DNA of 64,000 bases, taken from assembly GCF_001641825.1 (NCBI RefSeq), contig NZ_LRFH01000017.1, positions 46,620 to 110,619 on the forward strand. Direction: 5' to 3'. Position numbers and translations under genes: made by a program. The notes beneath the pieces are model-generated. The model saw nothing but the letters and a program-made list of their open reading frames with translations. It had not been told where the DNA came from and ran no database searches. Below are positions 48,515 through 56,141 of this stretch, in pieces; position 1 is the first letter of the stretch, and the number at the start of each line of letters is the position of its first letter. This DNA is from Guyparkeria sp. WRN-7 (GTDB lineage: Bacteria; Pseudomonadota; Gammaproteobacteria; Halothiobacillales; Halothiobacillaceae).

Positions 48515-51500
48515 CTACTGAGCTTGCCACAAGCCTTTTTCATGCCGTATCAGGCCAAGCTCCGCTAATGCATTTACGACTTGAGCTACTGATTTCTCGG
48601 GTTTTCGTTTGAAGTGAGCCGCAAGGCCCTCGGTCGTTCTGGGGCCAGTGGCGAGGGTCTCACGGATGGCCTCGATCTGCTTGGTGAGGTCTTTCGGGAA
48701 CGTGGGTTTCTTTTCCGTGGGGGCGGAAACGGCAGTCTCGGCAACCTCCGCCTGTTCGAGGTCGGCGGCAGTCTGGGTGGCGTCCGGGGCCTGGTAGTCG
48801 GGGCGTAGCCAACGGACGTGGCCGCGGGCCTCTTCGGCGGCGCGGCGAGTGTTGAGGTCGACCAGCCGGGTGAGCAGTTCTTCCTCGGCCTCGGCCTGTT
48901 CGGCGGGCTTGTCGGGCAGCGGGGTGGTCGCGCCGGGGCGGCCGACGAGCGTGTCGGCCAGATCATCCCAGCCGTAGGCGGCGAACACGGCGCGGTCGAG
49001 GTCGTCGTGCAGTTCGCGCAGCACCGAGACCAGCCCATGTTCGTGGATGGTCTGTTCCTTCTTGGTCAGCGACTCGCCGGCGCGCAGCTTTTCCAGCACG
49101 TTGTACATGCCGGTCAGGGTGAGGTCGGGATGGGCCTCCTGCTGGCGCTTGCGGTGGGCGTCGATGCGTTCGGCCAGCTCGCCGATCTGCTGGGCCTGCT
49201 CGTCGGTCAGGTCGGGGAAGGGGAAGGTCTCGAAGCAGCGGCTTTTGTTATAGCGCGGGTCATTGCCCATGCCCATGCGACCACCGGCAGCCAAAGCCCA
49301 CAATGCATGTGGGCGGCTAGAAAGAACTCCAAGAGTTTTCGGACTGTCGGCCGCAATGCTGACCAATCCATCGTCCGGCAGGACTTCCTCATCAAGGAAG
49401 AAGAACACTCTATGTTTGCTGACGTAGACAGTGGTGATGAAGCGGGTGAGTCCGTTGGACATGGTGCGCCATTGAGCGGCGGGATCGCCAAAAATCCACC
49501 ATTTGTCGCGTCGGCGTTTTGCGCGGTTTTGTTCCCTTTCCGGCTTCACTCGATCAAGTAACCACTGATAGACGGCTGGGTATCTTTCGCGAACTTCGTC
49601 GATTCCGAGGCCGAACAAGTCGATGATCATGACTTCCCGAGGACGCTGATTCATGTCGCGTCCATTCCGGTAGTGCCGAATGTGATGTTCTAGGCCGGGT
49701 ACGGAGCCAAGTCCGAGAGTTATTGCTTCATCTTTCTCGACGGTGAATCCTGAACCAACAGGAATAACGCCACGGCTACTGAGCCCAGCGTTTGACTTGA
49801 GCGGCACAGCTCCCGCGACATTTGCACCAACAGATAGATCTGAGAACAATTTTCCGTTTCGTGCGCTTAACGTGAGGTCACGGCTTTCTTCGGTGTTGTT
49901 CTTCTCTTCCACTACCTGATACAGCGTGCCGGGCTTGTCCCCAGAAGTTCCAACCGTCATGGCAATCCGCACGGATGCCCCATCGGCACTATCTACCCAT
50001 GGGTGGTCGGGGATAGCAAATGCGAGAGACAGTGGTTGCTTGCTGTGGTTAAGGTGCGGCTCAATCACCCGCCGATTAAAGGTCTGGCGCAAGCTGTTGG
50101 TGGTGATGAAGCCAAAGCGTTTCACCTCGCCGCGGCGCGCCTTCTCGGCGGCGATGTGCCACCAGTACATCACGAAGTCCGCAGACCCGGATACCTCGCC
50201 AGAAAAAGTATCTTTCAAAGCATCGATGTAACCGTCTCCAAGAACGGTTCGCATCCTTTTGTTCCCGATAAACGGCGGATTGCCGACGATGTAGTCGGCC
50301 TGGGGCCAGTCGGCCTTGGTCGGGTTGATATAGCGGTAGACGGTGGTCCGGCCGCTCTCGTCGGGGATCAGTTCGCCGGTGGTGGGGCTTTCCTTGTAGG
50401 AGATGCCGTCCCAGATGGTGACCGGCTGGCCGTGTTCGTCCGTCATCGGCTCGCGGGCGTCATAGTCGATCAGCGCGTCCCGGCATTCGATGTTGTGAAA
50501 ATCCTTGAGGATCGGCTCGGGCAGGTCGAGCTTGCCGTGGATGCGGAAGTGCCACTGCAGGTAACCGATCCACAGGACGATCTCGGCGATGGCGGCGGCG
50601 CGCGGGTTGATCTCCAGGCCAAGGAACTGGTGTGGGTCGACGGTGAGCCCCTCGACATCCATATGGGATTGTCCCTTGGAGAGGTCACTGATGAGGTTGA
50701 GGACTTCGCCCTCCAGCCGTTTCATGTGTTCGAGCGAGACGTACAGGAAGTTCGCCGACCCACAGGCCGGGTCGAGTATGCGGGTCTGGCAGAGGCTGTG
50801 GTGAAAGTCGATGAGTTCGTTCAGGGCCTTGTCGTGCTTGCCCTTCTGGAGCCAGGTTTCGGCGGCGACCTGCACGGTCTGCCACTCGGCGCGCAGCGGC
50901 TCGATGAGCGTGGGCATGACCAGTCGTTCGACGTAGGCCCTAGGCGTGTAGTGGGCGCCGAGCTTGTGGCGTTCTCTGGGGTCTAGGGCGCGTTCGAGCA
51001 GGGTGCCGAAGATGGCTGGTTCGACGTGCCGCCAATCGGCCTTGGCGGACTCGATCAACAGCGTGATCTGGTCGCGGTCGAGCGCGATGGGGTCGATGTC
51101 CTTGAACAGCCCGCCATTGAAGCGCGGGATCTTTTCCATCAGCGCGCCGTTGAAGCCGCCTTCGTTCATGGAGCGCCACAGGTCGGCGAGCGCGGCGGAG
51201 AAGTGTTCCGGGTTGTCTTTCAGCTTTTCCAGCAGGCTGGTGAAGCTGTCGCGCGGCAGCAGTTCCACGTCCTCGGCGAACATGGTGAAAAGGCAGCGCT
51301 TGAGGAAGTGGGCGACGCGGTCGACGGCGTAGCCGCTCTGCTCCAGCGAGCGGGCGAGGGTGGCCAGCCGGCGGCTGACGTCGCGGGTGACGCGGGCGGC
51401 GTGTTTCGAGGGGTCGAGCCGGTCGGGGTCGGTCCAGAGGTGGATCAGGCGCTGGCGGATCGCGGGGGCGCGCAGGTCTTCCAGGCGGATGCGGTGATGG

Positions 51501-51973
51501 CCCGGGTCCGGGTAGGGGACGTAGGTGCCGCCGGAGCGGGTGAACTCGGCGTAGAGCTCGATCGAGCGCCCCACGTCGGTGACCACGATGAACGGCGGGC
51601 GGCCCTCGCTCTGCGGGAGCGCGCGGACGTACTGGTCCGCCTGGTTCTGCGCGGCAAGCATGGCCTTGTCCCAGCCGGAGGAGTCGAGCGTCTTGCCGCT
51701 CTGTTTGGCTTCCAAGACAAAGCAGCCACGGCGATAAAGGTCGATAAAACCGCGCGAGGAGGAACCATCGGGCTTGTCGAGATCTACCCGGCGCTCGAAG
51801 ACGTACTCGTTGAGCTCGTTGTCGTCGCCGGCCGGATCGGGCGCGGGCAGGCCCAGCAGTGCGATCAGCTCGGTGAGAAACAGCTGGTAGTTCGCTTTCT
51901 CCGTCCCACCACCGCCGGCCCAGCGGGCGATGAAGTCTTCGGTGGCGGTTGAGGTCGGGGCTTCATGCGACAT
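48515..51973 (-). CDS. MmeI-like (type IIG/IIL) fused nuclease and adenine DNA methyltransferase
   Basis: 1152 aa. The N-terminus carries a PD-(D/E)xK motif, FIDLYRRGCFVLEAKQSGK (D78, E88, K90). The methyltransferase domain has SAM-binding motif I LDPACGSANFLY at about 400 and the N6-adenine motif IV NPPF at about 565. A target-recognition region (about 650-950) and a C-terminal winged-helix-like tail (LATGPRTTEGLAAHFKRK) follow. One polypeptide may cut and modify. ATG 52012 is also in frame; 51973 (MSHEAPTS) is preferred. DrmMI/PglX-like methylases of DISARM or BREX are relatives, but no partner genes of those systems are present. Confidence 0.85.
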   Translation of the reverse strand: MSHEAPTSTATEDFIARWAGGGGTEKANYQLFLTELIALLGLPAPDPAGDDNELNEYVFERRVDLDKPDGSSSRGFIDLYRRGCFVLEAKQSGKTLDSSGWDKAMLAAQNQADQYVRALPQSEGRPPFIVVTDVGRSIELYAEFTRSGGTYVPYPDPGHHRIRLEDLRAPAIRQRLIHLWTDPDRLDPSKHAARVTRDVSRRLATLARSLEQSGYAVDRVAHFLKRCLFTMFAEDVELLPRDSFTSLLEKLKDNPEHFSAALADLWRSMNEGGFNGALMEKIPRFNGGLFKDIDPIALDRDQITLLIESAKADWRHVEPAIFGTLLERALDPRERHKLGAHYTPRAYVERLVMPTLIEPLRAEWQTVQVAAETWLQKGKHDKALNELIDFHHSLCQTRILDPACGSANFLYVSLEHMKRLEGEVLNLISDLSKGQSHMDVEGLTVDPHQFLGLEINPRAAAIAEIVLWIGYLQWHFRIHGKLDLPEPILKDFHNIECRDALIDYDAREPMTDEHGQPVTIWDGISYKESPTTGELIPDESGRTTVYRYINPTKADWPQADYIVGNPPFIGNKRMRTVLGDGYIDALKDTFSGEVSGSADFVMYWWHIAAEKARRGEVKRFGFITTNSLRQTFNRRVIEPHLNHSKQPLSLAFAIPDHPWVDSADGASVRIAMTVGTSGDKPGTLYQVVEEKNNTEESRDLTLSARNGKLFSDLSVGANVAGAVPLKSNAGLSSRGVIPVGSGFTVEKDEAITLGLGSVPGLEHHIRHYRNGRDMNQRPREVMIIDLFGLGIDEVRERYPAVYQWLLDRVKPEREQNRAKRRRDKWWIFGDPAAQWRTMSNGLTRFITTVYVSKHRVFFFLDEEVLPDDGLVSIAADSPKTLGVLSSRPHALWALAAGGRMGMGNDPRYNKSRCFETFPFPDLTDEQAQQIGELAERIDAHRKRQQEAHPDLTLTGMYNVLEKLRAGESLTKKEQTIHEHGLVSVLRELHDDLDRAVFAAYGWDDLADTLVGRPGATTPLPDKPAEQAEAEEELLTRLVDLNTRRAAEEARGHVRWLRPDYQAPDATQTAADLEQAEVAETAVSAPTEKKPTFPKDLTKQIEAIRETLATGPRTTEGLAAHFKRKPEKSVAQVVNALAELGLIRHEKGLWQAQ

Positions 51974-52138
51974 GGAGTGGTCAACTGCTTCATTCCGTGA
52001 ATAGAGGGGCATCCTAGCAAATCGTGATTGCCCCTAATGGCCCTGTCCCGCTGCGCTTGCCCAATCCGCTGATTTCCTGAAGCTGACCGCCCCACGATAC
52101 TGCGATGTGGGCGCCAAGTACTGTTTGGGAGGCTAGCC

Positions 52139-52453
52139 GTGGATGCGTCGGGAGTTGGTGTGAGTCGAGACGCGATCGTCGATGTTTTGGTTGCTCGCGG
52201 ATTGGGCTGGGAGTTCACATTGAGAGATCTGTCAGATGTGCTGGGGACGATGGATCGACCCGTGCGAGGTGCGTTTGCTTGGTGCATCGCTGCACACATC
52301 GTCGAGCATAGCGGGGAGGTGATTCGTCGGACAGCCCGGGGCAAGCCCTATAAGGTGCTGACCTACCGCTGGACGGGTTCAACTCGGGCGACACCCTACA
52401 CGCAGCCGGTGCAAATCAACGCTGAATGCGAGGCGTGGCTTCGAGGTGCGTGA
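52139..52453 (+). CDS. Small island protein, possible winged-helix
   Basis: 104 aa from GTG 52139, preceded by a GGGAGG ribosome-binding site. Helix-rich N-terminus (SRDAIVDVLVARGLGWEFTLRDLSDVLG) and a basic GEVIRRTARGKPYKVLTYRW segment suggest a winged-helix DNA-binding protein, but no family is recognised. It is divergent from the restriction-modification gene across 165 bp and overlaps the terminase small subunit start (TGATG). A DNA-binding role in packaging or control is an inference. Confidence 0.65.
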   Translation: MDASGVGVSRDAIVDVLVARGLGWEFTLRDLSDVLGTMDRPVRGAFAWCIAAHIVEHSGEVIRRTARGKPYKVLTYRWTGSTRATPYTQPVQINAECEAWLRGA

Positions 52454-52917
52454 TGGCTTGGCACGATGGTCTGTCAGAGAAGCAGCGTCGATTCGTTGAG
52501 GCGTTCTCCGCAAACGGGGGCAATGCGACGAGGGCGGCCAAGGCGGCGGGGTATGCCCACCCGCACGTAAAGGGGTCGCAGACGTTAGAAAAAGTTAGTG
52601 TTCGCGAGGCCATCGAGGCACTGCGCTTGGCGACAACAAATCCGGCGATCGCCACCCGAGAGCAGCGCCAAGTTTTCTGGTCGCGAGTGATCCGCGGAGA
52701 GGAGACGTACTTCGATCACAAGCTGGGGCGTGAAGTGCCTTACCCGATCGAGGCACGGCTTCGCGCGTCGGAGCTCTTGGGGAAGGCTCAGGGTGATTTC
52801 GTGCAACGCCGTGAGTTGGCTGGTCGCGGGGACGGTGGGCTCAGGATCGTACAGGTGCCACGGAAGGAGGCGGCCCAGCGCATCGAGGAATTGCGGGAGG
52901 CGATCGTGGGGCAATAG
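52453..52917 (+). CDS. terS: Phage terminase small subunit (Terminase_2 family)
   Basis: 154 aa from ATG 52453. LSEKQRRFVEAFSANGGNATRAAKAAGY followed by KGSQTLEKVSVREAIEAL is the Terminase_2 DNA-binding helix-turn-helix pattern. The C-terminal half (ARLRASELLGKAQGDF) is the usual oligomerisation region. TerS recognises the packaging site for the large subunit. No large terminase, portal or capsid gene is present, so a helper phage would supply them, as in SaPIs and other PICIs. Confidence 0.85.
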   Translation: MAWHDGLSEKQRRFVEAFSANGGNATRAAKAAGYAHPHVKGSQTLEKVSVREAIEALRLATTNPAIATREQRQVFWSRVIRGEETYFDHKLGREVPYPIEARLRASELLGKAQGDFVQRRELAGRGDGGLRIVQVPRKEAAQRIEELREAIVGQ

Positions 52918-53178
52918 TTGGCCGCCAATGGCCTCGCTGCTTCGCAGGAGCCTACTGGCTTCTGGTCGGTGGGTTTTCTATGTGCGATCGCTTTTCCTCT
53001 CTCGTCCTGGCCGCACCGCCACACCCGGACTCGGGATGGCCCGTCTGGCTTTTCATGCGCTTGTGGGTCTTTTGTCACGTCAGGCTCGAGTGCCCAGGCA
53101 AATTCGGCAAGCGCTTCAATCAGCTTGTCTGGCGCCAACTCCCCGTCGAACAAATCCAAGGCCTCGCCGATTCAGTCA

Positions 53179-53649
53179 CTACCCAACACTTGTTGCCGAG
53201 GTATGTTCCCGTTCCATCTCGGCAATGGTGTTTCGGATCTTTTTGTTTTTACTGCTTAATATGAAAGCGGGAATCAAAAGAGCTAGCCCCGCGCCATAGA
53301 GCGCAAGGGCGGGGACTCCCAAAATGTAGAAAATCCAATTTCCCGTCACGATCTCCCCATCGCTGTGAACGGCAGGCTGATCGTCGGCCTTGATGCCGAC
53401 TAGGAGATCGTCCCCGCCTCGCTCGGAAAACCACATCTCAACATCCTTACCGAGGGCTTCTCTCAGGAACCCATTTATCGATGCAGAGGCGGTCACCTTC
53501 TTGATGATGTCGTCATCGACTTGAATGTACGAGTACGTTGTCTTCGCGGCGGTTGGGTCGCCACGATGCGATCGATTGTTGATACCGTCCCCGATTCGCA
53601 CAAGTCGACCGGATGCCTTGTATCCGCCGTTAAACGCCTTCTTTTCCAT
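53179..53649 (-). CDS. Membrane-anchored protein of unknown function
   Basis: 156 aa from ATG 53649, preceded by GAGGGA. Soluble N-terminal domain (about 1-105, with a YSYIQVDDDIIKKV strand pattern) and two hydrophobic segments near the C-terminus (about 103-120 and 122-138), then a charged tail. No family recognised. It lies alone near the right end of the island. GC content is lower than the core. Confidence 0.6.
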   Translation of the reverse strand: MEKKAFNGGYKASGRLVRIGDGINNRSHRGDPTAAKTTYSYIQVDDDIIKKVTASASINGFLREALGKDVEMWFSERGGDDLLVGIKADDQPAVHSDGEIVTGNWIFYILGVPALALYGAGLALLIPAFILSSKNKKIRNTIAEMEREHTSATSVG

Positions 53650-54402
53650 CGTTCCCTCGTCATTCAAGTTGTTTTCGTTGTTGCCAGACGCACGCTCACT
53701 CTGGGTGGCGATTGAAAATTGATCACTCCGGTGTGGAGCCTCTGATCCAGCCAGAGACAGTCTTGCGATTCACCGAGCCACATTTATCGGAAGCTATGTT
53801 GTCCTTCCCCGCGGCCAGTTTGCTCGACGCGCCACTGAGCATGTGAACCAGAAGCTGAATGATCCGCCATTTATTCAGTATTGCTCACGGCCGCAGCAGC
53901 CAACTCGCGACTATCGGCGAGCAGTTCGTGTTGGCGACTACGCCTTCCCCAGCTTTTTGGATCGTAACCAATCTTGGCTTCGTTTTGGCGGGTGTGTAGT
54001 GGTCAGGCAATCTTGGGAAGTTCACACGCACCTCACACATGTCACGCCCGATTCGCAGGGGTACGGTCATTACTCATCGCACCGGCCGTCATTTCGTGGT
54101 GGCAGGGAGGCGCTGACGATCCGGGTTCCCGGCGGCAGAGATTCTAGGAACTCGATTGTTACCTCGGGGTGGCGGCTTTCTGCGCCGAACCCCGCTGTCT
54201 CGAGCATCGGGTGATCGGTGCCGAAAAGGGGCATCGTTTTGCCGCGTGATGGCGGCCGGCCCACTGTGCTCGTGCGTGAGGGACGCCGTTGAGCGTGGGG
54301 GAGCAGGCCAAGTTGAGCGAGTTCGATTGCGCGCCCCCCGTAACCGGGCACTACATCGTCCCTCTTCGCTGAGTCACCGACCATATGATCCGTCGCCACG
54401 CA
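53650..54402. other. Island region without a confident gene
   Basis: About 750 bp near the right end of the island. Open frames exist on both strands (plus 53843-54214, minus 54070-54399), but neither has a ribosome-binding site or a recognisable domain. The composition is mixed and stop-rich, suggesting decayed sequence. No repeats or RNA genes were seen. Confidence 0.5.
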
Positions 54403-54906
54403 TCATTGGGAATCGTGCAGCCGCCGGCAGGCACCAAGGACGCGCCGAATACGCAGGTCATCGGTAAGGTGGGCCCCATTGTCCATGACGCACTCAGTGA
54501 TCGAGGTGCTCGGGTGCCAAAGGTAGTACCAAGCACGAGCGAGTTGCCCGCCCACGCCAACCTCATCTTTCTGGTTGCAGTGCCGAATTGCGGCATGAAT
54601 CGCGATCTCGTTTTTCATCGGGGGAATCAATGCGAGCTCGCACAGGGCACGGATTTGTTGGGTGGCTTTCGGCGTCTGTGGTGGATTTTCTTGGTTCCAG
54701 GGCGCGTTCGGTTCGTAGTGGGTTTCCCACGACCGAAGGATCTTGGCACTGCTTGCGTCGGGGTGCTGACGCTTGATCTTGTCGTAGTACTCCGAAAGCG
54801 GCACGTAACGATTTGTATCAGCGCTTAATTCAGGGACGGCGGTAGCCGGGGAGCTCCAGCCAAATAAGGCCCATACGATCAAAGCATGGATTCTGAAGTT
54901 GCCCAT
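54403..54906 (-). CDS. Putative secreted island protein of unknown function
   Basis: 167 aa from ATG 54906. MGNFRIHALIVWALFGWSSPATA looks like a signal peptide with an Ala-x-Ala type cleavage site. The mature part has at least four cysteines and repeated tryptophans (WETHYEP, WYYLWHPS), consistent with a folded periplasmic domain. No family recognised. The frame is open to 55065, but that part overlaps the tRNA-proximal terminator. The ribosome-binding site is weak. Confidence 0.5.
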   Translation of the reverse strand: MGNFRIHALIVWALFGWSSPATAVPELSADTNRYVPLSEYYDKIKRQHPDASSAKILRSWETHYEPNAPWNQENPPQTPKATQQIRALCELALIPPMKNEIAIHAAIRHCNQKDEVGVGGQLARAWYYLWHPSTSITECVMDNGAHLTDDLRIRRVLGACRRLHDSQ

Positions 54907-55052
54907 TCCATTGTTCTCAACGCTTGAGTGAGACCCACCCCGCATGGCTGACTTCCCATGCCCCCATGGAGCATCGCCGTCCTGGCGAGGAGATCGAACA
55001 CGACGATAGCACCATGTTTCTAGCGCATCATCACGTAGCGCCACGCTCCACG

Positions 55053-55089
55053 AAAAAGGCCGCAACCCGGAAAATCCAGGTGCGGCCTT
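55053..55089 (-). terminator. Island-supplied terminator downstream of tRNA-Ser
   Basis: On the minus strand AAGGCCGCA (55089-55081) pairs with TGCGGCCTT (55064-55056) around a 16-base loop, followed by TTTTT. It stands about 90 bp past the tRNA 3' end, inside the island, and would replace the terminator left at 41471-41503. Confidence 0.75.
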
Positions 55090-55177
55090 GGGGTGCTTTT
55101 CAACCGTTTTGAGGTTGGCGCATTGTTTGGTGAATAGCGAGACGATGTGATCGTAACCCGCTGATTCTAAAGTCTGT

Positions 55178-55192
55178 GTGGCGGAGGGTCAG
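55178..55192. repeat. attR: right 15-bp direct repeat, within tRNA-Ser
   Basis: GTGGCGGAGGGTCAG, identical to 41513-41527. It covers the tRNA CCA end, discriminator base, 3' acceptor strand and the first T-arm bases, so the integrated element preserves an intact tRNA. The right limit of the island lies here. Confidence 0.88.
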
Positions 55193-55269
55193 GGATTCGA
55201 ACCCTGGAAGGGCTACAAACCCTTGCCGGTTTTCAAGACCGGTGCATTCAACCGCTCTGCCAACCCTCC
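55179..55269 (-). tRNA. serT: tRNA-Ser (anticodon UGA)
   Basis: A 91-base cloverleaf including an encoded CCA. Acceptor GGAGGGT pairs with ACCCTCC; the anticodon loop CTTGAAA gives anticodon TGA. A long variable arm (AAGGG...CCCTT) typical of class II serine tRNAs and the T-loop GGTTCGAATCC are present. It is the integration target of the island, whose attR is its 3' end. Confidence 0.97.
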
Positions 55270-55501
55270 GGCGCCCGCGCATCTTCGGGTATCCCCTGAA
55301 AACTGTCAAGACGAGAGCGTTTCTGTTGTATCGTTACAACGACTCGTGTCGCGGTGGTTTGATCGAATCAGCGCTGCGCCGGAACCGGTCTGCAATCGGC
55401 CGGTCACATTCGCGCAACCCGATCAGCTAATCGTGGTCGGGGGCTGTGGTACAGTTTTTTCAGTTTTCGTAGCAGTATCGATAAACAAGGAGATCGAAAT
55501 T

Positions 55502-56023
55502 ATGCGTTGGTCCTATCTTGCCTCGGTCGGGGCACTGGCCGTTGTTCTTTCCGCTTGTAGCTCCACTCCGGGGCCGGGCGCCGATGGCACTTCGGGCGGT
55601 GATGCCGCATCTGCCAGTGGTGCACAGAGCACCGGTATGGCCGGTGGTGCCGGCATGAGCGAGGCTGAGCTGTACGAGGGCCAGCCGGCCGAGCCGCAGC
55701 GTGTGGTCTACTTCGGCTTCGACGAGTACTCGGTCGCAGCCAAGTACCAGGGCATGCTCGAGGCGAACGCGGACTTCCTCAAGGCGAACGGTAACCGTGA
55801 AGTCGTCGTCGAAGGCCATACCGACGAGCGTGGCAGCCGCGAGTACAACATCGCCCTGGGTGAGAAGCGCGCCAACGCGGTTCGCGACATCCTGCTCTCC
55901 TACGGTGTGTCGGCCGGCCAGGTCGAGACCGTAAGCTACGGCGAAGAGCGCCCGGCTGTCGAAGGCAGTGGTGAGAGCGTCTGGTCGAAGAACCGCCGCG
56001 CAGTCATCGAATACGGCCAGTAA
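55502..56023 (+). CDS. pal: Peptidoglycan-associated lipoprotein Pal
   Basis: 173 aa. The signal segment ends with lipobox VVLSAC, then a glycine/alanine-rich linker. The OmpA-like domain (about 70-173) has VVVEGHTDERGSREYN and NRRAVIEY, the diaminopimelate-binding residues of Pal. It links the outer membrane to peptidoglycan with the Tol system. AAGGAG stands 9 bases before ATG 55502. tolQRAB and cpoB are not adjacent, which is unusual. The long open frame upstream runs through the tRNA and is not coding. Confidence 0.95.
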   Translation: MRWSYLASVGALAVVLSACSSTPGPGADGTSGGDAASASGAQSTGMAGGAGMSEAELYEGQPAEPQRVVYFGFDEYSVAAKYQGMLEANADFLKANGNREVVVEGHTDERGSREYNIALGEKRANAVRDILLSYGVSAGQVETVSYGEERPAVEGSGESVWSKNRRAVIEYGQ

Positions 56024-56102
56024 GCAGGCCGCAAGGCGCGAAGCCGCAGGGGTGCCCGTACGGGTGCCTCTCGGGCCCGCAACCGTCGGGCCTGACGAAC
56101 GC

Positions 56103-56132
56103 AAGAAAGCCGGGCAGATGCCCGGCTTTTTT
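56103..56132. terminator. Intrinsic terminator between pal and nadB
   Basis: AAAGCCGGGCA (56106-56116) pairs with TGCCCGGCTTT (56119-56129), followed by a T-run on the plus strand. It ends pal and, by symmetry, can act on the convergent nadB, whose stop is at 56142. Confidence 0.93.
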
Positions 56133-56141
56133 CGTGTGGTC

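Noticed and set aside
52788..53159. Minus-strand frame beginning LDLFDGELAPDKLIEALAEFAWAL
   Set aside because: The first 40 residues look protein-like, but the only start is TTG with no SD. An in-frame stop lies just upstream and the 3' third is antisense to terS. Perhaps a gene remnant; not supportable as a gene.
53843..54214. Plus-strand frame of 123 codons at the island right end
   Set aside because: No ribosome-binding site, no domain, irregular composition; overlaps another equally weak frame on the other strand.
54070..54399. Minus-strand frame of 109 codons (GTG start)
   Set aside because: Follows the putative secreted gene closely, and the C-terminal half (EVTIEFLESLPPGTRIVSAS) looks plausible. 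No SD or homology cue was found, so kept only as a possibility.
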